Shown piece after piece: positions 1 through 8,991 of a DNA stretch of 64,000 nucleotides. The DNA is from Parapedobacter pyrenivorans (GTDB taxonomy: Bacteria > Bacteroidota > Bacteroidia > Sphingobacteriales > Sphingobacteriaceae). The translations under genes and the position numbers were made by a program. Where the stretch lies: contig NZ_BMER01000002.1 of NCBI RefSeq assembly GCF_014636865.1, forward strand, positions 120,282-184,281, written 5' to 3'. How positions within the stretch are numbered: position 1 is the first letter of the stretch; the number at the start of each line of letters is the position of its first letter. The notes beneath the pieces are model-generated. The model was given only the letters and a program-made list of their open reading frames with translations. It was not told the origin of the DNA and made no database searches.

Positions 1-777
1 CCGCTAACGCGGCAAATCAAAGAACTGGAAAACGAATTAGGCGCCGTGCTGTTTCACCGGAACAACAAGCGCGTCGCGCTTACCGATGCAGGGCATTTTT
101 TTCTGCGGGAATGCGAATCGCTCATCCAGCAGCTGGAGCGCAGCAAACAAGTGGTCAGGCAGATCCATGAATCGGTGAGTGGCGAGTTCCAAATTGGCTA
201 TATCAGTTCAACACCGCTGACCTCCTTAGCTAAGATTCTGCAACAATTAAACCATCAATATCCCTTACTCAAAACGCGTTTATACGAACTTTCCACGGCC
301 AAGCAGGTCAAGGCTCTCGAAGCAGGCAAATTGGATATCGGGATTCTTCGTGCACCGGTTACTTCCACGCAATTGGAAATCACGTCCCTACGGCAGGACC
401 CATTCGCCTTGGTCTGCAGAACGGGCAATTCTTATTCGCTGGACGCAACAAACCTCGCCGGGACGCCGTTCATTTCGTATAACAGCGGCTACGCTCCCTA
501 CTATCAACAGCAATTTATGGCCTGTTGTCACCGCATCGGTTTTACCCCACAGGTCATGCATGAGTGTAATAACATGCATTCGATACTCAGCTTGGTTGAA
601 AGTGGGCTTGGGGTCGCCTTGGTCCCCGCCTCCATTAAGCATCAATACCCCTATTTAAACTTAACGTTTACAGCACTGATAGACATTCCGATTTATACCG
701 AAATCGTCATGGCCCATCATCGCCACACCGAACATCCGGCATTAGGCAGTTTTAAAGCTCTGGGGCACCTATTTTAA
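1..777 (+). CDS. LysR family transcriptional regulator (5' truncated by window)
   Basis: The reading frame is open from base 1, so the start codon lies before the window; 258 residues are visible. The first residues (PLTRQIKELENELG, then LFHR and VALTDAG) are the end of a LysR winged HTH and the start of its linker helix. The rest is the periplasmic-binding-protein-like effector domain (GEFQIGYISS; later SLVESGLGVALVPAS). LysR proteins are cytoplasmic DNA-binding activators or repressors that sense a small ligand, often a pathway intermediate. The neighbour the regulator diverges from, usually the best clue to its target, is outside the window. The next gene on this strand starts 228 bp downstream behind its own promoter-like element. 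The family is clear; the ligand and target are unknown. Confidence 0.93.
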   Translation, partial: PLTRQIKELENELGAVLFHRNNKRVALTDAGHFFLRECESLIQQLERSKQVVRQIHESVSGEFQIGYISSTPLTSLAKILQQLNHQYPLLKTRLYELSTAKQVKALEAGKLDIGILRAPVTSTQLEITSLRQDPFALVCRTGNSYSLDATNLAGTPFISYNSGYAPYYQQQFMACCHRIGFTPQVMHECNNMHSILSLVESGLGVALVPASIKHQYPYLNLTFTALIDIPIYTEIVMAHHRHTEHPALGSFKALGHLF

Positions 778-918
778 CGTGATGCTGACCTACACGAATT
801 TCAACACTTACCTCAATGACAATACGGGTTTATGGTACCACCTGCCAATTCGTATGAGCTTTCGCCAATTCGTCCAAATTGTGCACCGCACTCCCGATTT
901 TCAGAATAAAGCCCTACA

Positions 919-951
919 TTTATATCCACTATTCGTTATAAACTAAATTTG
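919..951 (+). promoter_or_regulatory. Putative Bacteroidota-type promoter before the PSCyt1/DUF1549 gene
   Basis: TAAATTTG at 944-951 matches the Bacteroidota -7 consensus TAnnTTTG exactly. TTTA at 919-922, 21 bases upstream, is a one-mismatch -33 box. A start near 958 would leave a leader of about 48 bases before the ATG at 1006. This is a sequence match only. Confidence 0.45.
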
Positions 952-1005
952 CTGGTTATGAAAATCGAATTATGCTGATTCTGCACCCTTTCATCCCATG
1001 TCGCC

Positions 1006-4000
1006 ATGATCAGTAAAGAAACAATCACCTATTATTATTTTACAATAGTACTACTGGTAGTCGTTGCCAGTTGTTCAACGCCACTTCCGGAAGAGGTGTC
1101 GACAGCCTACGACACATTGCCCGACAAACTGGACTACAATGTGCATGTCAAGCCTATCTTATCCGATAAGTGCTTTTCCTGTCACGGTCCCGATATGGCT
1201 ACCCAAGAGGCAGGGCTTCGGTTAGACGTGGCTGATGCAGCCTATGCGCCGCTTCCCGAAACACCAGGCAAAGTAGCCATCAAACCCGGAGACCTCCATG
1301 CAAGCGAGTTGTTTCACCGCATTCTGGCAAACGACCCTACTTACATGATGCCACCGCCCCAATCACACCTTACCCTCAGCCCTGAAGAAAAGGCTACGCT
1401 GATCAAATGGATTAAAGATGGGGCTAAATACAAGCCCCACTGGGCATTTGAGAAACCTCAAAAGGCTACCCCACCCAACGTACGCAAAAAGGGGTGGAAT
1501 GTCTATAATGAGATCGATCAATTTATCCTCAATCGGCTGGTACAAGAGGATTTGCAGCCCTCCGGCGGAGCTGATAAAGACGTATTGTTACGTCGACTCA
1601 GTCTCGATCTTACGGGCTTACCACCTACGCTTAAAGAAATCGAAACGTTTCTAAACGATCAGTCAACAGATGCCTACGAAAAGCAGGTAGACCGGCTATT
1701 ACGATCTTCGCATTATGGAGAGCGGATGGCTATGGACTGGCTGGATGTTGCGCGCTTTGCAGATTCACATGGCTATACGGTTGACCGCATCCGCGATATG
1801 TCGCCTTACCGCGATTGGGTAATCAAGGCCTTTAACCAAAACCTACCCTATGATCAGTTTGTACACTGGCAGCTAGCTGGCGATATGATGCCCAACGCGA
1901 CCAACGACATGATCATCGCTACCGCATTTAATCGCAATCACCAGCAAAACATGGAAGGCGGTATTATCGAAGAAGAGTTCAAGGCAGAATACGTCATGGA
2001 CCGCACCAATACCTTAGGCGATGCATTCCTTGGCATAACCATCAGTTGCGCACGCTGCCACGACCACAAATTCGATCCTGTTACCCAAAAAAATTATTTC
2101 GAACTCTACAGCTTCTTCAATAACATCCCCGAGGCCGGGCAAATCGCTTGGGATGACACACCTCCCGCACCTACCTTATTATTGCCTACCAAAGAACAGG
2201 AAGCAATACTGCACTCCATCGAAAAGCAGATTGCACAATCCGAAAAGAAGGTAAAGCAGGTGATTGCACATGCCGATACCGCCTTCGAACACTGGTTGGC
2301 TTCCGGCAAGTACAAAAAGCTGAAAGAAGAAGTCATACCCAAAGAAGGCCTCCAGGCGCACTATACATTCGATCAGAAAAGCCTCGGCGGTGGCGTGTTG
2401 AAGGTAGAAGCCGGTGATGTAAAAGAACCGCCGGTATTTGTACAACATGGCGAGGGACATGCACTGTCTTTTGATGGGGATGCCTGGCTGGATTTCCACC
2501 AGGTCGGTGTCTTCCGCAGATCGCAGCCGTTTAGTGTGGGGATAGCGGTGTACATCCCCTCCGGGATGCAAGAAGGTGTCATTCTGCATAAGGGCTACGG
2601 AGAGCGGCACTTTAATTTCAAGGGGTATCATTTGTACCTCAAAAATGGCAAAATCGAAATGAACATGGCCCACGCCGCCCCCGGTAATGCAATCATCAAA
2701 ATCAGCCGCGATACCATCCCACGCAACCAATGGGTACAAATGACCATGACGTATGATGGCTCCTCGAGTGCTGCAGGTTTCCATTTTTTCCTCAATGGCG
2801 AGGCAGCTGAAATGGATACACGCATAGACAACCTGTATAAAGACATCATCTTCACTGGGGGTCACCCACAACATGGGTTGCAGATCGGTGGATGGGCCAG
2901 AGGGCTCGGCTTTAAAGGGGGGCAAGCTGATAACATTATCGTATACGACCGTGCATTAACTCCGTATGAAGTGCGCATACTGGCCGGAAAAGCAGCGTGG
3001 AAAACCATTGCAACGAAAGACCAGCGCAGTCTTACGAAGGCAGACGTAAGCGCGCTCCAAGCTTATTACCTCTCCACTACAGATCCCAATGTACGGGCAG
3101 CCAACGAACAACTTGTACATTGGCGCACTGAAGCGGCAGCAGCTACGGAAGCCGTGCAAGAATTAATGGTTATGAAGGAAATGGAGACACCCCAGCAGGC
3201 CTATTTGCTAGACCGTGGCGTGTATGATGCGCCTACAGAAAAGGTATATCCCAATACGCCCGCTGCCATTCTGCCCCTTCCGGAAGACCTTCCCAAAAAC
3301 CGCTATGGCCTGGCCCAATGGCTTACTCACAAAGACAATCCCCTCACGGCAAGGGTAGCGGTAAACCGGATGTGGCAAAACGTGTTTGGCATCGGCCTGG
3401 TAAAGACGTCTGCCGATTTTGGCAATCAGGGTGAAATGCCGAGCCATCCGGAATTGCTAGACTGGCTATCGGTAACCTTCCAGGAATCGGGCTGGGATGT
3501 CAAAAAATTAATGAAAATGATGGTCATGTCGGCTACCTACCGGCAACAGTCCAATACCTCGCCTGCGCTTCGGGAACGTGATCCGGAAAACCGCTTACTA
3601 GCACGCGGCCCATCCTACCGGTTACCGGCCGAAATGATACGGGATAACGCCCTATTGGCCAGCGGCCTGCTCAACAACCGCATCGGCGGCAAAAGTATAA
3701 AGCCGTATCAGCCGCCAGGTCTTTGGGAAATCAACAACACCTCCTATCAGCCCGATACGGGAGATGCCATCTATCGGCGTAGCCTATATGTCATCATCAA
3801 ACGTTCTGTTCCGCATCCCACATTGAGCACCTTTGACGCAACTTCCCGGAGCTACTGTGTCATCCTTCGGCAGAAAACAAATACACCGCTTCAGGCCCTG
3901 GTTACACTTAATGACCCCGCATTTGTAGAAGCCTCCCGCGCCATGGGCGAACAAATGACCAAAATTGGTGACACCAAACAAGCCATCACACAAGCCTATA

Positions 4001-4224
4001 GGCGCCTCACCAGCAGATACCCTGGTCATAAAGAACTCGCTTTATTGATAGAACTACAAGCAAGCGAACGTAAGAAGTTTGAGGCCGATCCGAGTAAATC
4101 GCGCGGCTGGTTGACCATGGGTCAATACCGGCCCGCCGAGGGGCTAGACACCTCGCTCCTCGCAGCAAATACGGTAGTGGCCAGTACCATTTTAAATTCG
4201 GATGCAGCATTGACCAGACGATAA
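1006..4224 (+). CDS. PSCyt1/DUF1549/LamG/DUF1553 surface lipoprotein
   Basis: A 1072-residue protein with a lipoprotein signal (VVVASC, Cys23). The domains in order are: a PSCyt1 cytochrome-like segment with CFSCH at 56-60; DUF1549 (about 160-360), which carries its hallmark CARCHDHKFDP from residue 348; a LamG/concanavalin-like insert (about 450-660, from LQAHYTFD to the VYDRALTPYE end motif); and DUF1553 (about 760-1030, with ARVAVNRMWQ and RQKTNTPLQAL). Such proteins are abundant in Planctomycetes and Verrucomicrobia and occur in some Bacteroidota, normally beside a DUF1501 protein as here. They are thought to act on complex or sulfated carbohydrate, but no reaction is established. It heads a plus-strand trio with 24-bp and 12-bp gaps. 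The domain assignment is firm and the function is not. Confidence 0.93.
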   Translation: MISKETITYYYFTIVLLVVVASCSTPLPEEVSTAYDTLPDKLDYNVHVKPILSDKCFSCHGPDMATQEAGLRLDVADAAYAPLPETPGKVAIKPGDLHASELFHRILANDPTYMMPPPQSHLTLSPEEKATLIKWIKDGAKYKPHWAFEKPQKATPPNVRKKGWNVYNEIDQFILNRLVQEDLQPSGGADKDVLLRRLSLDLTGLPPTLKEIETFLNDQSTDAYEKQVDRLLRSSHYGERMAMDWLDVARFADSHGYTVDRIRDMSPYRDWVIKAFNQNLPYDQFVHWQLAGDMMPNATNDMIIATAFNRNHQQNMEGGIIEEEFKAEYVMDRTNTLGDAFLGITISCARCHDHKFDPVTQKNYFELYSFFNNIPEAGQIAWDDTPPAPTLLLPTKEQEAILHSIEKQIAQSEKKVKQVIAHADTAFEHWLASGKYKKLKEEVIPKEGLQAHYTFDQKSLGGGVLKVEAGDVKEPPVFVQHGEGHALSFDGDAWLDFHQVGVFRRSQPFSVGIAVYIPSGMQEGVILHKGYGERHFNFKGYHLYLKNGKIEMNMAHAAPGNAIIKISRDTIPRNQWVQMTMTYDGSSSAAGFHFFLNGEAAEMDTRIDNLYKDIIFTGGHPQHGLQIGGWARGLGFKGGQADNIIVYDRALTPYEVRILAGKAAWKTIATKDQRSLTKADVSALQAYYLSTTDPNVRAANEQLVHWRTEAAAATEAVQELMVMKEMETPQQAYLLDRGVYDAPTEKVYPNTPAAILPLPEDLPKNRYGLAQWLTHKDNPLTARVAVNRMWQNVFGIGLVKTSADFGNQGEMPSHPELLDWLSVTFQESGWDVKKLMKMMVMSATYRQQSNTSPALRERDPENRLLARGPSYRLPAEMIRDNALLASGLLNNRIGGKSIKPYQPPGLWEINNTSYQPDTGDAIYRRSLYVIIKRSVPHPTLSTFDATSRSYCVILRQKTNTPLQALVTLNDPAFVEASRAMGEQMTKIGDTKQAITQAYRRLTSRYPGHKELALLIELQASERKKFEADPSKSRGWLTMGQYRPAEGLDTSLLAANTVVASTILNSDAALTRR

Positions 4225-4248
4225 ATACCGCATAAAACAGTTGAGATT

Positions 4249-5766
4249 ATGTCACACCACCACGACGATCAAAATAATTTCCGCTTGCACACGCCAGCGT
4301 TTGATAAGCTGAATAAGCAGCTGGACCGGCGTAATTTCCTAACGAAAACGTCCCTTGGGATCGGGGCGCTGGCGCTGGGATCCTTAATTGGAAAGAGCTG
4401 GGCCTCCGGCACTGGAGCAGCACCTGCTGCTGCTTCAAACACTGCCATGGATGAGGTCATCAACGCTTTACCGCATTTTGCACCAAAGGCAAAGCGGATC
4501 ATCTACCTGTTTATGAGCGGTGGGCCTTCCCAGATCGAAACATTTGATTACAAGCCGGCACTCGTCGATCTATACGGCCAAGACCTTCCCGCATCCGTTC
4601 GCCAGGGACAGCGCCTTACCGCCATGAGCGCAAACCAGAGCAAATTCCCAATGGTTCCGTCGCTCTACAAATTCAACCAGCACGGCAAGAATGGCACGTG
4701 GGTCAGCGAGCTGCTTCCCCATACGGCCAAGGTGGTCGATGACCTTTGTGTCATTAAATCATTGCATACCGAGCACATCAACCACGATCCTGCCATTACG
4801 TTTTTCCAAACCGGAAATCAGCTTCCGGGAAGACCGTCGATCGGCTCCTGGCTTAGTTATGGATTAGGTACCGATAACCAAAACCTGCCCGCATTCATCG
4901 TGCTGGTGTCCAAAAATGCACCAAAAGACCAGCCCTTGTACACCCGATTGTGGGGCAATGGTTTTCTTCCATCTGAGTATCAAGGTGTCGAATTCAGAGC
5001 AGGCAAAGACCCCGTTCTTTACCTCAATAACCCCGAAGGTTACGATGGATCGGATCGGCATGAAATGCTCAACTACCTCAACCGCCTCAATAAGCTACAA
5101 AACAGTGCCTATGGCGACCCAGAAGTAGACGCACGGATTGCCCAATACGAAATGGCCTACCGTATGCAGACCTCCGTGCCGGATGTAATGAGTGTGACTG
5201 ATGAACCCAACGAGGTGTTTGAGCTTTACGGTCCCGAAAGCCGCGACGCTGGCACCTATGCTGCCAATTGCCTCCTAGCGCGGAAGCTATTGGAGAAAGA
5301 TGTGAAGTTTGTTCAGCTGTATCATCAGGGGTGGGATCATCATGGCGGGCTCCCCGCCGGCATCGAAAATCAATGCCGGCAAACCGATCAGCCTACCGCT
5401 GCGCTGATTACCGACCTCAAACGACGGGGATTGCTTGAAGACACCCTGGTCATCTGGGGCGGCGAATTTGGCCGTACCGTATATTCACAGGGGCAACTCG
5501 CCCCGACTAATTATGGGCGCGACCACCATCCACGATGCTTTACCATGTGGATGGCTGGAGCGGGTGTCAAAGCAGGCATTTCCTATGGAGAGACAGACGA
5601 TTTCAGTTACAACATTGTCAAAGATGCCGTACACGTACACGATTTTCAAGCGACATTGCTACACCTAATGGGCGTGGATCACGAGCGGCTCACCTACAAA
5701 TTCCAGGGACGAAGGTTTAGGCTCACGGATACGCATGGCAATGTACTCAAAGACATCCTTACCTGA
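4249..5766 (+). CDS. DUF1501 domain protein (sulfatase-like fold, Tat-type signal)
   Basis: A 505-residue protein with a twin-arginine-like leader (DRRNFLTKT, RR at 27-28, followed by a GIGALALGSLIG hydrophobic stretch), so folded export is likely. DUF1501 proteins belong to the alkaline phosphatase/sulfatase superfamily. Family motifs are visible: FMSGGPSQIETFD near residue 87, QGWDHHGG near 364 and VIWGGEFGRT near 402, the last giving likely metal ligands. It is the standard partner of the PSCyt1/DUF1549 protein encoded 24 bp upstream. The membrane protein downstream starts 12 bp after its stop, so the three are probably cotranscribed. Whether it is a sulfatase or phosphatase cannot be read from the sequence. 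Confidence 0.93.
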   Translation: MSHHHDDQNNFRLHTPAFDKLNKQLDRRNFLTKTSLGIGALALGSLIGKSWASGTGAAPAAASNTAMDEVINALPHFAPKAKRIIYLFMSGGPSQIETFDYKPALVDLYGQDLPASVRQGQRLTAMSANQSKFPMVPSLYKFNQHGKNGTWVSELLPHTAKVVDDLCVIKSLHTEHINHDPAITFFQTGNQLPGRPSIGSWLSYGLGTDNQNLPAFIVLVSKNAPKDQPLYTRLWGNGFLPSEYQGVEFRAGKDPVLYLNNPEGYDGSDRHEMLNYLNRLNKLQNSAYGDPEVDARIAQYEMAYRMQTSVPDVMSVTDEPNEVFELYGPESRDAGTYAANCLLARKLLEKDVKFVQLYHQGWDHHGGLPAGIENQCRQTDQPTAALITDLKRRGLLEDTLVIWGGEFGRTVYSQGQLAPTNYGRDHHPRCFTMWMAGAGVKAGISYGETDDFSYNIVKDAVHVHDFQATLLHLMGVDHERLTYKFQGRRFRLTDTHGNVLKDILT

Positions 5767-5778
5767 CTATTATAGTGC

Positions 5779-7077
5779 ATGTTAGATTTCCTTATTTTTT
5801 CGGGTAGACTGCACCCGGTTGTCGTTCACCTTCCGATCGGATTTTTGATATTAGCCGTTTTGCTAGACGTAGCTGCGTGGAAGGTGCGTTTCCAGTACCT
5901 ACGGCAGGCCGTACCGTTTGTACTGTTCGTCGGTTTCATCTCGGCTGTTGTCGCGTGTCTGTTGGGGTACCTTCTTTCACTGTCGGGCGATTACGACGCT
6001 GTGCTGCTAGAGCGGCACAAACTTTCTGGTATCGCGCTGGCGGTGTGTGCCGGCATCCTGCTCGTGATTCGCTTGCAGATAACCAGCTTTTCCCCGCGGC
6101 TGTTTTCGGGCTTACTCGTTGGGATGCTGGTGCTCATCAGCTACAGTGGCCACCAAGGCGGTAACCTTACCCATGGCAGCGATTACCTAAGCATGCAAAC
6201 ACTGCTTGAAGAGGAGCGGGAGAAACCCGTCTCACCATCGGTAGCTCTCCTCTATGAAGACGTGGTGCATCCCGTACTCCAGCAAAAATGTGGGCAATGC
6301 CACCGATCTGGAAAAAGGAAGGGTGAATTCTCGTTATCCAGCCATACCGAACTCATAGCAGGGGGCAAGAGTGGACCAGCCATTGTACCGGGCAAACTGG
6401 CCGAAAGCGAACTGTACCGCCGAATTACCCTCGACCCGGCACATGAAGAATTCATGCCTACTGATGGCAAACCGCCACTTACCGAAGACGAAACCGCGCT
6501 GATCGCGTATTGGATCGAGCAAGCTGGCGCAGCAACCAGTAAGTCGATGGGGGTACTCCAGGCAAACGACACGCTGCTCGTGCAAGTAGCAAGCGTACTG
6601 GGTCTGGAAAGCAGATTAATACCGTCCTCTTCATCCGGCAATGGCGACTATAACCACATCCCCCCTTCCTTGGATATGGCACTGGTAGAAGCGCTACGCA
6701 ACAAGGGGTTGAATGTCCGCATTAACCTCCACCAACCCGTTGTGCTAGACGTTACCTTGCCAGACCACGCTGGATTGAAAGCGGCAGACTTCCAGAAGGA
6801 ATTAATGGGCGTAGGCCTCCACGTTGTTTGGCTAAATCTTTCCGATAATGATCTCACTGATGACGATCTGGCATTCTTAAAAGAGCTCCCTAATCTTGAA
6901 AAGCTCCGGTTAGAAAATAATCCGATAACAGACGGCATTGCAGACCATCTCAAAAACATGCCGCATTTAGAAGCGCTCAACCTCAATGCCACCCAGGTAA
7001 CCGCCGCAGGCGTCCGCAAATTGAAAGAAAACCCGAAGTTGGCGCGCATTTTTACTTGGAATCCCGGAGATTCCTAA
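5779..7077 (+). CDS. DUF2231-like membrane / cytochrome-like / leucine-rich-repeat protein
   Basis: A 432-residue protein in three parts. Residues 1-125 hold four hydrophobic segments resembling DUF2231 (LHPVVVHLPIGFLILAVLLD). Residues 160-250 form a PSCyt1-like segment with one CGQCH haem-type motif (171-175) and the typical FMPTDGKPPLTEDE end. The C-terminal 100 residues are leucine-rich repeats (VVWLNLSDNDLTDDDL, LEKLRLENNPITD, LEALNLNATQVT). This architecture recurs beside PSCyt1/DUF1501 pairs, as a membrane component possibly linked to electron transfer. It is the last gene of the trio. It converges on the isomerase gene with only 24 bp between the two stop codons, and I see no clear terminator there. 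Confidence 0.88.
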   Translation: MLDFLIFSGRLHPVVVHLPIGFLILAVLLDVAAWKVRFQYLRQAVPFVLFVGFISAVVACLLGYLLSLSGDYDAVLLERHKLSGIALAVCAGILLVIRLQITSFSPRLFSGLLVGMLVLISYSGHQGGNLTHGSDYLSMQTLLEEEREKPVSPSVALLYEDVVHPVLQQKCGQCHRSGKRKGEFSLSSHTELIAGGKSGPAIVPGKLAESELYRRITLDPAHEEFMPTDGKPPLTEDETALIAYWIEQAGAATSKSMGVLQANDTLLVQVASVLGLESRLIPSSSSGNGDYNHIPPSLDMALVEALRNKGLNVRINLHQPVVLDVTLPDHAGLKAADFQKELMGVGLHVVWLNLSDNDLTDDDLAFLKELPNLEKLRLENNPITDGIADHLKNMPHLEALNLNATQVTAAGVRKLKENPKLARIFTWNPGDS

Positions 7078-7101
7078 GTGCCCCCCGGGGCTGATCAAGG
7101 T

Positions 7102-8028
7102 TTATTTCATGATCGGTTGATCAAGGGATTTGTGACAATAATCCAAGCACTTCCTGATCGCCGCCAAGGTATCGCTACCTTCATACTCATATTCGACAAA
7201 CGCAGGTATCGGCCACTGCTTGCGCTGAATCAACTGCAGGATTGCCGCCAGCGGTGTATTGCCGGTACCGAAAGGCACACGAGCTCCCTGATCCTTCAAG
7301 CGATCCTTCAGGTGAATGCTGAAAATACGCGCATGATGCTCCGCGATGAATGCCAACGGATCATATCCAGCCGCTGTGAAATGGCCCGTATCGAGGTTGA
7401 TACCGATGTAGTCGGAGCGCTCCGATAGTCCGCTAAAAAAGCTCTCCGGTGTTGCAAACTCATTGGGGTCACGTACATTCGCATGGTTGTGCAGGCCTAC
7501 CCGGATGCCGTATCGCTGGGCATAATTGTCGACCCTGGGCATCACCTTCACGGTAGCCGAGCTGTTAATCGTATCCGCACCCAAGGCCTTGGCTATTCGG
7601 AAAGCCAGTTCCAGGTCGTGTTCGCTTATCCCATCTTTGAACGTGGCGTTGTACGCCATAATCCGGATACCGGCCTGCCCAAGCCTTTCGCCGATTTCAC
7701 GCATTTCGCCCATCTCGACGGTATTACGCCAATTCGCGAGCCCCTTTCGGTTTTCGGCCTGCTGCTCGGGCGAAAGGCCGCGCTGCCAGCGGCATTCCCA
7801 AGGCTCAACATGGCCTTCCCACAACTCACAGTGGGCGATGCCTAATTGGCTCATCGCGGTCACTGCCTCGCGCAACGGGCGATCCCGCAGGCTATAGGTC
7901 TGCAATCCGATAATGGGGTGGCCGGTATTCCAACCGGCCACCCCCAGTACCGCTCCCCATAGCGATCGCCCCAACATCAGCTGGGCACTCCCCGTGAGCA
8001 GCAGTTTCGCCATTAATCGCCTATTCAT
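7102..8028 (-). CDS. Sugar phosphate isomerase/epimerase family TIM-barrel protein
   Basis: A 308-residue protein of the xylose-isomerase-like TIM-barrel family. A short hydrophobic leader (about residues 8-30) suggests export. Visible motifs are IIGLQTYSLRD at the first strand, CELWEGHVEPW, GLHNHANVRDP, GINLDTGHFTAAGYDP and FSIHLKDR; the acidic and His residues in these are the usual metal ligands. Members isomerize or epimerize sugars, inositols or their acids, often after extracellular depolymerization. Its start overlaps the end of the GDPD gene by 8 bp, so it is the last gene of the FecR-SusC-SusD-sulfatase-GDPD operon. The substrate cannot be assigned. Confidence 0.9.
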   Translation of the reverse strand: MNRRLMAKLLLTGSAQLMLGRSLWGAVLGVAGWNTGHPIIGLQTYSLRDRPLREAVTAMSQLGIAHCELWEGHVEPWECRWQRGLSPEQQAENRKGLANWRNTVEMGEMREIGERLGQAGIRIMAYNATFKDGISEHDLELAFRIAKALGADTINSSATVKVMPRVDNYAQRYGIRVGLHNHANVRDPNEFATPESFFSGLSERSDYIGINLDTGHFTAAGYDPLAFIAEHHARIFSIHLKDRLKDQGARVPFGTGNTPLAAILQLIQRKQWPIPAFVEYEYEGSDTLAAIRKCLDYCHKSLDQPIMK

Positions 8029-8989
8029 CAGCGGTCAGCTTAGGAGGTTCACGTTGCGAGTCCGCATCCCACGCGGCCTGCACAGCCATCCCCGCCTCCG
8101 TCGCCAAATCAGATTCGAGCATGGCCACGCCACTGGCCACCAAAGCAAGGTATCCCGCATGCAGCTCACCCCGCGAAATCCGACCGCTGGTATACGCCCG
8201 GTCTAGCTCAAACGACGTACCGCGGGCAGGCGTTACGCCAACTTCCTGGATACCAACAACCACTGCCGGATCTTTCGGCGGCTTGTGCCCCACAAAAGCC
8301 ACAATGTTTTCCATCGGCACGCCCGCTGCCTGAAACGCCGCCAGTGCCTCCAATGAAGGTACCATCACTTCCATCATGATCTCCGGATCATAACGGTATA
8401 CCGCGGCTGCATCTTCTACACTATACACAATCAACATCGCGTGCGCCTTCGCATTTTGCATTACGAGCAGCCTGGCCCGTTCAAGCGCCGGTATCCCTTT
8501 CTGGTCAAGTATCAATACCGTCTTTCCCTTGGCCCATTGGAGTGCTTCGGCCAAGGTATTTACGGCGAAAGGGGTGGTCCGGCCGTCTACATCTTTCAGG
8601 TAGAGCTGGCGCAGTTCGGCAAGGGTGTAATCAATAACCTTACCCCGGCCGGTCGTCATGCGCGACAGCGTATCGTCGTGCAATAGTACCACCTGCCCAT
8701 CTTTGGTATAGCGTGGGTCCACCTCCATAAACGCTGGGGTATACGAAAGCGTCCGGGCGAACGTATGGATGCTGTTTTCGGGGTAACCGGGTGCCGCACC
8801 ACCACGGTGGGCGCTGATCAGTACCGGCCGATCGGCCTGATACCTCAGAAAGGCCTTCAGCGCATTGGGGTGTTGGAAGTCCATGGTATGCATCGGTTCC
8901 TGCGCATTGCCTGGCGATGCACCGGCCAGCAGCATCGTAATTACGATCGGCCAGAAAATATAGTTAAAAATTGAATCGTGTCGTTTCAT
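8021..8989 (-). CDS. Glycerophosphodiester phosphodiesterase family protein
   Basis: A 322-residue protein from the ATG at 8989; a TTG six bases upstream also opens the frame, but the ATG fits a normal signal peptide (hydrophobic core, then ASPGNAQ). The GDPD catalytic signature is complete: ISAHRGGAAPGYPENS (His-Arg and Glu), FMEVDPRYTKDGQVVLLHDDTL (metal ligands and catalytic His), then a TIM barrel with LILDQKG. The family cleaves glycerophosphodiesters to an alcohol and glycerol-3-phosphate; secreted Bacteroidota members may act on host or plant phosphodiesters. It lies two bases after the sulfatase stop and overlaps the isomerase start, so the genes are translationally linked. The true substrate in this sulfatase operon is unknown. 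Confidence 0.93.
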   Translation of the reverse strand: MKRHDSIFNYIFWPIVITMLLAGASPGNAQEPMHTMDFQHPNALKAFLRYQADRPVLISAHRGGAAPGYPENSIHTFARTLSYTPAFMEVDPRYTKDGQVVLLHDDTLSRMTTGRGKVIDYTLAELRQLYLKDVDGRTTPFAVNTLAEALQWAKGKTVLILDQKGIPALERARLLVMQNAKAHAMLIVYSVEDAAAVYRYDPEIMMEVMVPSLEALAAFQAAGVPMENIVAFVGHKPPKDPAVVVGIQEVGVTPARGTSFELDRAYTSGRISRGELHAGYLALVASGVAMLESDLATEAGMAVQAAWDADSQREPPKLTADE

Positions 8990-8991
8990 GA

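Noticed and set aside
782..946. A 54-codon plus-strand ORF between the LysR gene and the PSCyt1 gene
   Set aside because: No recognisable domain, and its end overlaps the likely promoter of the next gene; composition gives no sign of selection. Left as intergenic.
2179..2925. 248-codon ORF antisense to the PSCyt1/DUF1549 gene
   Set aside because: Lies wholly inside a well-conserved gene on the other strand; its translation shows no domain.
7078..7101. GC-rich GCCCCCCGGGGC between convergent genes as a terminator
   Set aside because: The symmetric arms leave only a two-base loop and there is no U-tract on either strand.
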